A DNA stretch of 64,000 nucleotides from G016756615 sp035556195 (GTDB lineage: Bacteria; Pseudomonadota; Alphaproteobacteria; Rhizobiales; Rhizobiaceae), in assembly GCA_035556195.1 (NCBI GenBank), contig DATMFK010000007.1, positions 124,001 to 188,000 on the forward strand, given 5' to 3'. Of this stretch, positions 1-9,154 are shown piece after piece. A program made the position numbers and the translations under genes. Under the pieces are notes generated by a model. That model saw only the letters and a program-made list of their open reading frames with translations. It was not told the origin of the DNA and made no database searches. Within the stretch, counting starts at the first letter, position 1. Each line of letters opens with the position of its first letter.

Positions 1-558
1 CGCGAGCCGCGCGAGCGGCTTGGCGCCTATCCGCACGAGTTTTCAGGCGGCATGCGCCAGCGTGTGCTGATCGCCACGGCGATCGCCTGCGAGCCGAAGC
101 TCTTGATTGCCGACGAGCCGACGACGGCGCTCGACGTCACCGTGCAGGCGCAGATCATCGACCTGTTGCGCCGGTTGCAGGCCGAACGCGGGCTTTCGAT
201 CCTGCTGATCTCGCACAACCTCCACCTGGTGTCCGAGCTGTGCGAGCGGGTTGTCGTCATGTATGGCGGGCAGGTGATGGAAAGCGGCAGCGCGGAAGAG
301 CTGTTCCTGCGCCCGCGCCACCCCTATTCGCGGCTCCTGCAGGACTGCGTGCCAAGCCTCGACAATCCGCGCAACTCGCGCCTCGCGGCCATTCCGGGCG
401 CGGCGCCGAGCCCCGGTGAGATCAGTGCGGGCTGCCCCTTTGCACCCCGCTGTGCGCGCGCGACAGACCGCTGCACGCAGGAGATGCCGCCGCTGGCGCA
501 GGCCGGAGCGCACAAGGTTGCCTGCTGGCACCCGCTGTCGGAGGCCGTCGCATGCTGA
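1..558 (+). CDS. Peptide-type ABC transporter ATP-binding protein (DppD-like), 5' end outside window
   Basis: The reading frame is open from the first base, so the N-terminus and Walker A lie upstream of the window. What remains has the ABC signature FSGGMRQR, the Walker B segment LLIADEPTTALD and the H-loop ISHN. A C-terminal oligopeptide/dipeptide extension follows, with the Cys-rich segment CPFAPRCARATDRC typical of DppD/OppD. The protein would energise import of a peptide, or another substrate of this transporter family, from the inner face of the membrane. Its stop overlaps the start of the next gene, a second ATPase, as in dpp/opp operons whose permeases and binding protein would lie upstream. 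The substrate cannot be told from this fragment. Confidence 0.93.
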   Translation, partial: REPRERLGAYPHEFSGGMRQRVLIATAIACEPKLLIADEPTTALDVTVQAQIIDLLRRLQAERGLSILLISHNLHLVSELCERVVVMYGGQVMESGSAEELFLRPRHPYSRLLQDCVPSLDNPRNSRLAAIPGAAPSPGEISAGCPFAPRCARATDRCTQEMPPLAQAGAHKVACWHPLSEAVAC

Positions 559-1358
559 TGCTCGAACTGCGCAATGTGACGAAGTCATTCCGACTGCCCG
601 GGGAGGGGCTGCTTGGCAAGCGGCGCACGGCGACGGTGCTGCGGGGCGTGAGCTTGGAAATCCGGCGTGGCGAGATCCTCGGCCTCGTCGGCGAGAGCGG
701 ATCGGGCAAATCAACCCTGTCGACCATCGCGATCCGGCTGGCCGATCCCGACAGCGGAGAGGTGCTTTACAAGGGCGAGGATATCACGCGCAAAGGCCCG
801 CGCCAGCTCGCCGACTTCCGGGCGCAGGCGCAGATGGTGTTCCAGGATTCCACCTCGTCGCTGAACCCGCGCAAGACCATCGTCAGGACGCTGGGCGAGG
901 CGCTTGCCGTGCGCGGCGTGCCGAGAGCCAAGCGCCGCCACCGCGCCGCCGAACTCCTCGAACTCGTCGGCCTTGGCGCGCACATGCTGGATCGCCACCC
1001 GCACCAGCTTTCCGGCGGGCAGCGCCAGCGCGTCTCGATTGCGCGCGCGCTCGCGACCGAGCCGGAATTCCTGATCGCCGACGAGCCGGTCGCCTCGCTC
1101 GACGTCTCGCTTCAGGCGCAGATCGTCAACCTTCTGATCGATCTGCGCGAAAAGCTCGACCTGACGATGCTGTTCATCAGCCATGACCTCGCGCTCGTCG
1201 GGCAGATCTCGGACCGCATCGCGATCCTGCAACGGGGCGAACTTGTGGATGTTGGCCGTCCGGACGAGGTGTTCCGCGCCAACCCGCATCCCTATACGGC
1301 GCAGCTTCTCGCCTCGATCCCGAAGCCGAGTTTCGCAACGTCAACGCAGCCGGGCTAG
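552..1358 (+). CDS. Peptide-type ABC transporter ATP-binding protein (DppF-like)
   Basis: A 268-residue ATPase that starts inside the last codons of the preceding ATPase gene, so translation is probably coupled. Walker A GESGSGKST lies near residue 50, the signature LSGGQRQR near 155, Walker B FLIADEPVASLD near 175 and the H-loop FISHD near 210. This is the second nucleotide-binding subunit of a dipeptide/oligopeptide-type importer. The C-terminal extension is short compared with the partner and has no Cys cluster, which is common for the DppF partner. No transporter gene follows. The next 300 bases hold no gene, so this is probably the last gene of the operon. Confidence 0.93.
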   Translation: MLMLELRNVTKSFRLPGEGLLGKRRTATVLRGVSLEIRRGEILGLVGESGSGKSTLSTIAIRLADPDSGEVLYKGEDITRKGPRQLADFRAQAQMVFQDSTSSLNPRKTIVRTLGEALAVRGVPRAKRRHRAAELLELVGLGAHMLDRHPHQLSGGQRQRVSIARALATEPEFLIADEPVASLDVSLQAQIVNLLIDLREKLDLTMLFISHDLALVGQISDRIAILQRGELVDVGRPDEVFRANPHPYTAQLLASIPKPSFATSTQPG

Positions 1359-1666
1359 CAACCGGCAAGCCACGGCTTGAACGAATCGTTGCCAGCGCCC
1401 ATCGGTTCCGTCGCAAACAGTTCGTCAAAGCTTGCGCAGCCATGAATGCTCATCCATATCCGGAGGGCTTATTCATGTTGAAAGGCCGGCACGCGCGCTC
1501 GTCCAGGATCGCCTTAGACTAAGACTAGGCGGCAGGCCTGACGAGGGCTACCTCGAGCGCGTCATACCAATCCCACGCCGATCCCGCCGACCGGTACTGT
1601 GGCCGCGTGGAGGGCGTAGTGCACGGGTTAGGAAGCCGAGCGCTGGTCATCCAGCAGGCGCGATGA
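1359..1666. other. Gap without recognisable gene; contains a 15-bp sequence repeated at 15124
   Basis: No convincing coding frame was seen. Positions 1515-1529 read TAGACTAAGACTAGG. The same 15 bases recur at 15124-15138, where they interrupt a DUF6429 reading frame. No clear terminator was found for the ABC operon. Confidence 0.5.
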
Positions 1667-2176
1667 CTATTCCCCTTCGACCATTGAATCCGTCACCTCT
1701 CTGCCCGTATGTCGAGGGGTGATCAGGTTCGCAAGATCAAAGCCCTGCCTGCGGGCATCGGCCAAGTAGTCCTGAAGCGTCTCATCGGCCAAGCTCGGCT
1801 CGCGGTGGAGGACCCAGAGGTTCTTTCGGTCAGGAGTGCCAACGAGGGACGTCCGGTAGTCAGGATCGATCTTCAGGACCCAATAGTCGCCTTCGGTAAA
1901 GGGTAGCCAGCGGAGGCCCTTGGGCAGAAACGTGACCTTGAGCCGGGAGTTGGTTTCATCGACAGGAGAGGCTTCACCGACCGCCTCTGTCGGTTTGCCT
2001 GCTGCGTTGAAGCAGCGGTTATCAACTCGGACCTTTCCAGCATCATTGAGAGAGTAGTTGGCGGTGATGTCGGTCGCCGTCTCATCCTCCCACTTCAGCG
2101 GTAGGCGACAGATTTCGTACCAACGCCCGAGATAGCGGTTAAGATCAAGACGAGGAACGGCGGCAACATCGGTCAT
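1667..2176 (-). CDS. Lipocalin family protein (Blc-like)
   Basis: A 169-residue lipocalin of bacterial Blc type. The first conserved block YLGRWYEI (the G-x-W signature) is near residue 15, followed by the beta-strand pattern of the calycin fold (ANYSLNDAGKVRV near 40 and DPDYRTSLVG near 105). Known relatives bind lysophospholipids or other small hydrophobic ligands and are usually outer-membrane lipoproteins. No signal peptide or lipobox is visible here, so this copy is probably cytoplasmic or has an upstream start I could not identify. It is followed on the same strand by nothing and preceded by a GFA-domain gene on the same strand 96 bases away. Confidence 0.9.
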   Translation of the reverse strand: MTDVAAVPRLDLNRYLGRWYEICRLPLKWEDETATDITANYSLNDAGKVRVDNRCFNAAGKPTEAVGEASPVDETNSRLKVTFLPKGLRWLPFTEGDYWVLKIDPDYRTSLVGTPDRKNLWVLHREPSLADETLQDYLADARRQGFDLANLITPRHTGREVTDSMVEGE

Positions 2177-2272
2177 ATCCTGGGTCTCCGTTGAGCGACA
2201 TCAACGTGACTTCGGCAACCGTGGTTCCGCCCGGCGCCAGTGCAGTCGCATGGAAGGCGGTGTGCGGTTCAG

Positions 2273-2653
2273 TCACTGCAAGTCGGGCAGCGAGAGCCAT
2301 TCGTGACAGTGTTCCGAATGGACTGCTTGGCTCGGTTGAGGGAAGCTCGGATCGCTGAAGCAGCCGACCGCGACGGCAACGACTCCAGCCTTGCGTGACG
2401 GGTACCAGAAAACTGTGCTCCCGCATTGCGGACAAAAGTGATGTTCCACAGCGAACCCGCTGTCTGAAGGCCGCTGATAGACGCTGCTTTCACCAACCAC
2501 CTCGGTGGAAGCCATATCAAAGAACGCAGCAACGCCGAACAGGCCGCCCGTTCGGCGTTGGCATTCCAAGCAATGACAAAGCGAAATTTTTGACGGTTCG
2601 CCGACGCAGCGCATTTGTAGTTGGCGGCAACTGCATTGAGCGACCCGTTCCAT
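2273..2653 (-). CDS. GFA (CENP-V/GFA) domain protein
   Basis: A 126-residue protein with the zinc-binding cysteine pattern of the GFA family: CSCR near residue 8, CHCLECQRRTG near 27-37 and FCPQCGSTVFW near 93-103. The family was named after a glutathione-dependent formaldehyde-activating enzyme, but most members have no proven reaction, so only the zinc fold is assigned. Length is normal for the family and the frame is intact. It lies 96 bases upstream of the lipocalin gene on the same strand and may be co-transcribed with it. Confidence 0.88.
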   Translation of the reverse strand: MERVAQCSCRQLQMRCVGEPSKISLCHCLECQRRTGGLFGVAAFFDMASTEVVGESSVYQRPSDSGFAVEHHFCPQCGSTVFWYPSRKAGVVAVAVGCFSDPSFPQPSQAVHSEHCHEWLSLPDLQ

Positions 2654-3002
2654 TCGCTATTCCCGAGTGCTGAATGCTTAAATGCCTATCACTCCCCGAC
2701 TGGCTTGAATAGCGGATGCCTCGCACATCCCGCGACCTCATCGAGCAGTTGCTCGCGACCACGATGAGCAGCTTCGGACCATCGGCCTGGAAGCAATTCC
2801 GCGGGCGCGCGCGGATGGCAAGGCGTCGAGCGAACGTGGCGGGGGCAGCCTGCTCGATGATTGCACTCTGGTCCATGGGAACGACAGCCTCGGCGTCTGC
2901 TCTTTCACGCGCGAGGCTCCACACACCAAACGGCGGCTGAACTTTATCCCCTTGGAACGCGTTGTTGCTAACCTCGACTGCCTCGTTGTTCCCGTGGGAA
3001 AT
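2654..3002. other. Gap without recognisable gene
   Basis: Intergenic space between the divergent GFA and YkuD genes. Several open frames on both strands here have no recognisable domain and conflict with each other. It presumably carries the promoters of both flanking genes, but I cannot place them. Confidence 0.5.
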
Positions 3003-4148
3003 ATGATGAGAACCATCTTCGTCGCGATCCTCTCCGCCGTCACCATGGTTACAGATGCCGCCATCACTGCGCCTCCGTTGACCGGGGAGGCGATCGACAG
3101 CGCGACGTTTGAGGAATGGCGTAAGCATCGGGCGATCGGGCCGGCTGTTCTTGAAATCGATCCGCGGACGGGCGAAGTCGAGGTATCGGACAATCCGTTG
3201 GGCGAAAGACCTCCCACGTCGGGCGCGGCAGACGAGGCACAGGTTCCAGTTCCGGGGCAGCTAGATGTCGTCGTCGAGACACCTCAGGAATCCACTGATG
3301 TGCCGGACGAAGCCCAGGCTCAGATCAAGGCCGACCCGGATGTGCTGGAAGAAGCCGAAAAGAAGGCAGAACAGGTGCAGGGTAATCCCGATCCCTTTCT
3401 GGTCCGCCTCCAGATCCTGTTGGATCGTGCTCACCTTTCTCCAGGCGTGATCGATGGTTTCCTGGGCCAGAATACGCGCAAGGCAATAGCCGCCTATGAA
3501 GAGCTGCATGGCTTGCCCGTCGATGGCGAGCCCGATGCGGAGACCTGGGCAATGCTGGTCAAGGATACGGAAAGGCCTACGCGGACATATGAAATCACCG
3601 CAGAGGACAGCAACGGCCGGTTGGGCAAGGCAATTGATGCCGAACTGGCTGAAAAGTTCCATGTCGATGGCGATCTTCTCCGGCTGTTGAACCCGGACGC
3701 AGATTTCACGGCCATAGGAAGCAAGATACTCGTGCCGGATCTCGGACCGGAGCCGACGGCGAAGATCACGCGGGTGGAAGTGGACAAGTCGGACGGTGAG
3801 CTTCGTGCCTATGACGACGGAAATAACCTTGTTCTTTTCAGTCCGGCTAGCGTTCGCCAGAATGACACGCGTTCTTCTTCCGGGACGCTTGCGGTCGTGG
3901 CGATCTCGCCGGCGCCGATCGGCGCCCAAGGCGCGAAACAGGAGGTCGGCCCAGCCGGCCCGAACGGACCGGCTGGTCGTATGCAGATCGAGTTGTCCGA
4001 TCCAGCGTACAGTATTCATGGTACGGCCGAGCCGCAAACCGTCGGAAAAAGCCAGGGGGAGGGCGGTATCGGACTGACGAATTGGGATGTCAGCACGCTT
4101 GCTGCTTTGGTGGAGCCACGCAGGACGGTTGTGGAATTTCGGGACTAA
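3003..4148 (+). CDS. Exported peptidoglycan-binding YkuD-fold protein lacking the catalytic cysteine
   Basis: About 381 residues. The start at 3003 (or the adjacent ATG at 3006) gives a short basic N-terminus and a signal peptide ending near TDAA. The order is: an acidic Pro/Glu-rich linker; a PG_binding_1 repeat (residues roughly 130-190, with GVIDGFLGQNTRKAIAAYEE); a LysM-like segment; and a C-terminal YkuD (L,D-transpeptidase) domain. Active family members carry S-H-G-C-x-R after a conserved HG. Here HGTAEP is kept, but the catalytic block reads GEGGIGLTNWD, so the Ser/His/Cys and the Arg are replaced by Gly/Glu. The fold is predicted to persist without transpeptidase chemistry, perhaps as a wall-binding protein. 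Confidence 0.85.
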   Translation: MMRTIFVAILSAVTMVTDAAITAPPLTGEAIDSATFEEWRKHRAIGPAVLEIDPRTGEVEVSDNPLGERPPTSGAADEAQVPVPGQLDVVVETPQESTDVPDEAQAQIKADPDVLEEAEKKAEQVQGNPDPFLVRLQILLDRAHLSPGVIDGFLGQNTRKAIAAYEELHGLPVDGEPDAETWAMLVKDTERPTRTYEITAEDSNGRLGKAIDAELAEKFHVDGDLLRLLNPDADFTAIGSKILVPDLGPEPTAKITRVEVDKSDGELRAYDDGNNLVLFSPASVRQNDTRSSSGTLAVVAISPAPIGAQGAKQEVGPAGPNGPAGRMQIELSDPAYSIHGTAEPQTVGKSQGEGGIGLTNWDVSTLAALVEPRRTVVEFRD

Positions 4149-4531
4149 ACGAGTTGGAAACCAGAGACAGCTGAGTGCCTGTCAAGCTTTCCAATCAGGT
4201 GCCGCACGCGCCGGGGAGATCGTGGAATGGGCGAAGCTTAACGACGAGTTCGGGAAGCGGGCTGCCTTTGCGTTGCTGGCGTGCTCGTCGGTGAACACCG
4301 TCGCTTTGCGCGAGGCGTGGTCGCGGACCGCGGCCCAGGCTCCGGAACGGCTTTGATCGCTGCGCATGCTACGGAAGAGCGCAATTTCGCTAGTATAGCT
4401 GGTGAACTGGGTGCTGAGACCCATCGGCTCCAAACAGAGCTCCTCGCTGGTAGTCGAGGCTCACGCGCAAGTTGCGTTCCAGGAGGTTAGGGGCGCCCTT
4501 GTTCGGCGGGCAGAACGCTTTTTTTTGAAGC
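4149..4531. other. Gap without recognisable gene; possible weak terminator at 4501-4526
   Basis: No supported coding frame. Near its end, GTTC (4501-4504) can pair with GAAC (4513-4516), followed by a run of eight T at 4519-4526. This resembles a weak intrinsic terminator read on the plus strand, although it is about 350 bases after the YkuD gene. Confidence 0.3.
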
Positions 4532-5038
4532 TTAGGCCCTCGTGATGGACAAAGTTCGTGTGGATGTCATTCCAGCGTGCCGGCTTCGAGGCGGATCATC
4601 CTCCAGCGCCTGGGTGAGTGGCGTTGCGATCCATCCTGGCGGGATGGCATTCACGCGCACGCCCTTGGGGGCATAAGCGATGGCCAGCGACCTGATGAGT
4701 TGAGCAATGCCACCCTTGGAGGCCGAATAGCCTGGCACCAGACCGCCGCCGAAGAAGCTCAACATCGAGGCGATGTTGATGATGGAGGCCCCAGTCGCCG
4801 CAAGTTTCTCCAGCGATGCTTCGCAAACGCGCATCGTGCCATTGAGGTTGACGTCGACCACCGTATCGAAAACCTCGGGATCCCGCTCATGCCCACGGCG
4901 TCTTACTCCCGCGCAGTTGACGACTATATGGAGGTCATCAAGTTCACGGACAAAGCGTGTGACTGCATCATTCGAGCGGACATCCAGCACGCAGTAGGTG
5001 ATTGAGCCAGAGAGATCGGCCGCTCGAGCGGTTCTCAC
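4532..5038 (-). pseudogene. Short-chain dehydrogenase/reductase remnant, truncated at both ends
   Basis: About 168 codons of an SDR. Visible are the NNAG-equivalent VVNCAGV, the active-site region SIINIASMLS with YSASKGG (Tyr-x3-Lys), and the post-catalytic VRVNAIPPGWIATPL. The N-terminal dinucleotide-binding TGxxxGIG segment is absent upstream. The C-terminus breaks off after ALEDD into unrelated sequence, so the usual ~245 residues are not reached. It lies about 125 bases downstream of tctA on the same strand. It was probably once part of the same catabolic unit as the transporter. Confidence 0.75.
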
Positions 5039-5163
5039 TCATGTTCGGTTGCCCCCGTAGCTGTACATGTGCCGTAGCCTTTCAGGTCCGGCGAAGAGTT
5101 TTCTGGTTGGGGAGCGCGGAGATAGACGCGACGACCCTGAACGATCGGTTCAAGCTCACTCAG

Positions 5164-6672
5164 TCAGATTTCGCGCTTTGCCATCTCTTCCGTTTGCCGA
5201 GGGGTCCTGATCCAGGAGACGATGATCGACACCCATATCAAGCAGAACACTACAAATATGCCGAAGGCGATTGGGCGGTTGACGAAGTCCATGAGATTGC
5301 CCTGCGACTTGATCAGCGTCGTGGTCAAGTTCTTTTCCAGGATAGGACCTATAACGATGCCGAGCACGCATGGTGCGATAGGTATTCCGTTCTCTTCCAT
5401 CAGATAACCGACGACGCCAAAGATGAGCATGATCGTGACGCCGTAGACCGCGTTGTTGGAAGCAAACGCGCCGACGATGCAGAAGATCAGGATCAACGGC
5501 ATGAGAACCGCTTTCGAAACTCGAAGGATATTCTTGGAGAACTTGATCAGCGCCCATCCCAGCGGGATCATGATCAGGTTGGCGAGAATGAAGATAAGGA
5601 AGACCGCATAGATCGTCTGCGGATTGAAGATGAAGAGCGTCGGCCCAGGGTTCATCCCCTTCACGTAGAGCACGCCGATAACGATCGCAGTTATAGTGTC
5701 TCCCGGTATGCCGAATACGAGTGCCGGCACCCAGGCGCTGGAAAGAGATGCGTTGTTTGCCGCGGATGCCTCCACAACACCTTCGACGTGACCCGTCCCG
5801 TATTTCTTTGGTTCCTTGGAGAAGCGGCGGCTGACCGCGTAGCTCACATAGGCTGCTACGTCCGCCCCTGCCCCGGGGAGAATGCCGACGATGGTTCCTG
5901 TCACGTTACCACGAAGGAGTTGCCTCCAGTATGTCTTCAGCATGACCCCCCAGTCCTTGAAGATATTCCCAATGGCAGCGGGGGCGCGATCCCAGGCCTT
6001 ACCTTGCGACAGCACCGTGCGCAGAACTTCGGAGATCGCGAAGATGCCGATCATGACTGGGATAAAATCGATGCCCGCGAGCATCTCAGTTGAACCAAAG
6101 GTGAGGCGGGGTACGCCGGCAGGGTTGTTCAGGCCTACAGATGCAATGGTCAGGCCGATGAAAAGGCTTAGGAGCCCTTTTGCCGGATTGGAATCTCCCA
6201 TGAAGACTGCACAGGTGAGGCCGAGCAGCGCAATCCAGAAATATTCGGGAGAGGAGAATTTTATGGCGATCTCTGCGAGCGAAGGGGCCGCGAAGATCAG
6301 GACGATGGTGCCAAAAAGACCGCCTAGCGCGGAAAAGAGGACGCAGGCACCCAAGCCAAGTTCTGCCTGGCCCTTTTGGGTCAGCTTGTAAGTGTCATCG
6401 ACGTAAGCGGCCGAAGCCGGCGTTCCCGGGATGCGCAACAATGCGGCCGGGATGTCGCCGGCAAAGATCGCCATTGCCGAACAGGCTACGATCGCGCCTA
6501 CGGCAGCAACCGGTTCCATGAAGAAGGTGAGAGGAACAAGCAGTGCAGTGGCCATCGTCGCAGTAAGGCCTGGCACTGCACCGACGAAGAGCCCGAACAT
6601 GGAAGCGGCGATGACGGTGAGGAAGACATTTCCGGTTGCCACCAGGCCGAAGGCTTGAAGAATGACGTCCAT
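5164..6672 (-). CDS. tctA: Tripartite tricarboxylate transporter large permease TctA
   Basis: A 502-residue, strongly hydrophobic protein with about a dozen predicted membrane segments. It carries the family-typical motifs GAVPGLTATMATALLVPLTF near residue 31 and GILPGAGADVAAYVSYAV near 265, two internally related halves. It forms the large membrane subunit of a TTT system that imports a carboxylate together with cations, using a Bug-type periplasmic binding protein. Length and motifs are complete. It is the last gene of tctC-tctB-tctA, 9 bases after tctB. The substrate is not deducible. The flanking broken SDR genes suggest a hydroxy- or oxo-acid. Confidence 0.95.
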   Translation of the reverse strand: MDVILQAFGLVATGNVFLTVIAASMFGLFVGAVPGLTATMATALLVPLTFFMEPVAAVGAIVACSAMAIFAGDIPAALLRIPGTPASAAYVDDTYKLTQKGQAELGLGACVLFSALGGLFGTIVLIFAAPSLAEIAIKFSSPEYFWIALLGLTCAVFMGDSNPAKGLLSLFIGLTIASVGLNNPAGVPRLTFGSTEMLAGIDFIPVMIGIFAISEVLRTVLSQGKAWDRAPAAIGNIFKDWGVMLKTYWRQLLRGNVTGTIVGILPGAGADVAAYVSYAVSRRFSKEPKKYGTGHVEGVVEASAANNASLSSAWVPALVFGIPGDTITAIVIGVLYVKGMNPGPTLFIFNPQTIYAVFLIFILANLIMIPLGWALIKFSKNILRVSKAVLMPLILIFCIVGAFASNNAVYGVTIMLIFGVVGYLMEENGIPIAPCVLGIVIGPILEKNLTTTLIKSQGNLMDFVNRPIAFGIFVVFCLIWVSIIVSWIRTPRQTEEMAKREI

Positions 6673-6681
6673 TTTTGTCTC

Positions 6682-7152
6682 CTACCAGGGTAGCCGTGGG
6701 ACCATGCCGAAGGGCAGGGGCACGAGCAGCATCGTCCTGAAAATGAAGTCGCACGCGAATGCTGCAAGGCCAGCCAGAAGCGCGGCCTTCCCAGGGCGAA
6801 CCTTCAGGAGCAGAAACATTGCGAATGTAACGATGAAGGCCGTCGGGATGAACCCAATCACCTGGGCGAAGAAGATGTAGAACAGGACGAGGAGCAACGT
6901 CGCTGCGACCCCAGCAAGTGCTCTCGGGCTCTTGATCTCATCAGAAAGAAAGATCCATGGCTCGTTTCCTCGCCTGATGCCCGCAAAAAGCAGGCGCAAT
7001 GAGCAACCAACGAAACCTATCGCGATGAGGATGGGGAAAGTAGCTGCCCCATAGTCTTGTCCGGGGATCGTCGGCAGGTTGAAGGAGTACCAGGCAAGTA
7101 AGATGCCGGCGAGCAGGAAGACTGCTCCGATCGTGGTGTCGCTAAATCGCAT
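6682..7152 (-). CDS. tctB: Tripartite tricarboxylate transporter small permease TctB
   Basis: About 156 residues when started at the ATG at 7152, which has AGGTG five bases upstream. A longer frame to 7215 adds an N-terminus without family resemblance. Four hydrophobic segments are visible, beginning TTIGAVFLLAGILLAWYSF, as in the DUF1468/TctB family. It is the small membrane partner of TctA in a secondary TTT importer and lies between tctC and tctA on the same strand. Confidence 0.92.
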   Translation of the reverse strand: MRFSDTTIGAVFLLAGILLAWYSFNLPTIPGQDYGAATFPILIAIGFVGCSLRLLFAGIRRGNEPWIFLSDEIKSPRALAGVAATLLLVLFYIFFAQVIGFIPTAFIVTFAMFLLLKVRPGKAALLAGLAAFACDFIFRTMLLVPLPFGMVPRLPW

Positions 7153-7220
7153 GAGAGCACCTGATTGATGATTGTCAGGCAGGCCCGGGGCTATCCGGGC
7201 CTGCTGATTGCTCAAGGCGG

Positions 7221-8186
7221 CTATTTAGCCAGGCCGATCGCCTTCATCGTCTCACCGAAGTTCGCGTCGTTGGTTGCCATGAAGTTTCCGAATTCCTCAC
7301 CAGGAAGGAAGTTCGCCCCAAACCCCTGTGCACTCAGGAACTGGTGATACTCTTCACTGTTGAAAACCTTCTCCAAAGCAGCAATCAGCCGGTCGCGGAT
7401 GTCGTCCGGTAGACCCTTGGGGGCAACGATGCCCCGCCAGGCGCCAAACTCCCAGTCGGAGCCCGTCTCCTCCTTCAGGGTCGGCACATCGGGGAAGAGC
7501 TTCGAGCGTTCCTTGCTCATATAGGCAAGCGACTTCACCCGACCTGCCTCGATCAGCGCCCGGGCTTCGACCAGCGACGATGGTACGATTTCGGTTCCCC
7601 CCGAAAGCAGTTCCTGAAGACCGCTCGCGGCACCATCGCTCGGCACCCAGGTGACCTTGGAGGCGTCGATGCCTTCGGCATTGAGCAGGCCGGCGATTGC
7701 CACATGCCAGCTCGAACCTTGGCCGCTGCCGGTTGCCCGGAAGGTGCCCGGCTGCGACGTTTTGATTGCCTCGAGCAGTTCGCCGAGCTTCTGATATTCG
7801 GAATCAGCAGATACCTGCACCCCGGCTGGATCCTGGTTCATCAGGGCGAGGGGGGTGTAGACCTTGTAGTCCAGCTCCGTCAGCCCGAGCCAGTGCATCA
7901 GATTGACCTCCGTGGTCGCAAGGCCAAGCGTATAGCCATCAGGCTCGGCGTCTGCCATGGCCGAGTGGCCGACGACGCCGGAACCACCGGTGCGGTTGAC
8001 CACGTTGACGGATTGTCCGAGCTCCTTTTCCAGACCGACCGCGACAACGCGTGCAACGGCGTCGGTACCGCCGCCCGCACCCCAGGCGACCAGCAGGGTG
8101 ATTGGGCGATCGGGATAATCCGCCCATGCCGGCATTGCTGTTGCCGACAGCAAGAGAGCTGCAATGATAATTTTTGCGAATTTCAT
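7221..8186 (-). CDS. tctC: Tripartite tricarboxylate transporter substrate-binding protein TctC (Bug family)
   Basis: The start at 8186 is set by a strong GGGAGG ribosome site and gives about 321 residues with a classic signal peptide (KFAKIIIAALLLSATAMPA, cleavage after WA). The mature protein begins YPDRPITLLVAWGAGGGTD, the Bug-family N-terminal ligand-loop motif. Later blocks such as GYTLGLATTEVN and the C-terminal family pattern are intact. It captures the substrate in the periplasm for TctAB. It is the first gene of tctCBA. The upstream region holds an SDR pseudogene on the same strand. Confidence 0.95.
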   Translation of the reverse strand: MKFAKIIIAALLLSATAMPAWADYPDRPITLLVAWGAGGGTDAVARVVAVGLEKELGQSVNVVNRTGGSGVVGHSAMADAEPDGYTLGLATTEVNLMHWLGLTELDYKVYTPLALMNQDPAGVQVSADSEYQKLGELLEAIKTSQPGTFRATGSGQGSSWHVAIAGLLNAEGIDASKVTWVPSDGAASGLQELLSGGTEIVPSSLVEARALIEAGRVKSLAYMSKERSKLFPDVPTLKEETGSDWEFGAWRGIVAPKGLPDDIRDRLIAALEKVFNSEEYHQFLSAQGFGANFLPGEEFGNFMATNDANFGETMKAIGLAK

Positions 8187-8299
8187 GTTGTTCCTCCCAA
8201 AGGTTCGCAAGTGATGGTGTCGTTCAAGTCAGCGATGTCATCAGTCTAGTCGTTCCTCCCCCCAACTTCTGTGGCGGTCTGTAGGCCTTCTGCCCGTCG

Positions 8300-8841
8300 T
8301 CACAGTCCGCCCGCCACTGGGATGACGGTACGGGTGACGAGACCGGAACCCGGTGATGGGAGCCATGGTGCTGCTGGGCAATGTCTTCCGGTTCAGCGAT
8401 GCGCGCCATCGGCGTCACTGCCGCAATCTCAGCCGGGCGCTCGGGGTTTCCACCTTCGAGACGGATCCGCGTGTTGGTCGTTCCGGCGCGAATGGCATTC
8501 ACGCGTATCCCTTCCGGCGCCAGTGCCTTGCCCTTCCCCGCCGTTATCGTTTCGACGGCCCCTTTCGAAGCTGCGCAGTGAGTGTACTCGTTCGGGCTGC
8601 CGAGAGCTGCAAGGGAAGACATGTTGACGATTGTCCCGCCATTTCCGCCGTGCCGGGTCGACATTGTAATCTTCGGCATACCTAAGCTCCCGGGAAGAAT
8701 GCTCATGCTTAAGGCCGCCACGCCTGATGTGCCGTGGCGATCAGGTCGAAAAGTTGATTCGGAAAGGTGACCGCAGTTCTCGGGCTGCATTATTCCCACG
8801 CGCATCCGATCAATCGCAGTCATGCCACCTCCCAGTGTCAA
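8300..8841 (-). pseudogene. SDR pseudogene, decayed relative of the intact SDR at 39621-40370
   Basis: The stretch containing GGTIVNMSSLAALGSPNEY, AASKGAVETI, LAPEGIRVNAIR and GGNPERPAEIAA matches the intact SDR at 39621-40370 almost residue for residue. Near 8365 the frame breaks after AEPEDIAQ. Read one base shifted, the sequence continues and ends VAGGL-stop at 8300, exactly as in the intact gene. The region that should encode the Rossmann fold and about the first 100 residues is deleted or unrecognisable. It is therefore a dead paralogue with at least one frameshift and one large deletion. It lies between tctC and the regulatory element at 8882. Confidence 0.85.
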
Positions 8842-8881
8842 TCAGGCAGAGACCGCTTCCTCCAAGCAAGTCTGCAGTCGC

Positions 8882-8906
8882 GCCCATATTATGGACGATG
8901 TGTCCA
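8882..8906 (-). promoter_or_regulatory. Copy 1 of a 25-bp triple half-site element (putative IclR operator)
   Basis: Read on the minus strand it has TGGAC, GTCCA and TGGGC at 10-bp spacing, the pattern shared by all six copies in the window. It sits 41 bases upstream of the 5' limit of the SDR pseudogene and faces the IclR remnant on the other strand. Confidence 0.7.
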
Positions 8907-9154
8907 CCTAAAGGTTGCCGAGCCGGAAATCTTTGTCAACTGCAAGCTGGGGTACGTAGACATCTTATTGCCAGCGTCTGGACGCTGCGCGACAGGTCGT
9001 CACCATCATTGGTGGCGCCTTGTTCTTGGGAAAGCTACGATTGCCCCCGCATCATGACGTTAGTGTATGAAACCATTCGTCTGACGGTCAACATGATGAA
9101 CGAGCACATGGCTTATCTCAAGGAGAGGCGTTCGGCCCTGCCGTGCAGGTACTG

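Noticed and set aside
2517..3217. Two minus-strand open frames of 160-200 codons covering the GFA/YkuD spacer
   Set aside because: They run antisense into the YkuD gene and have no recognisable sequence.
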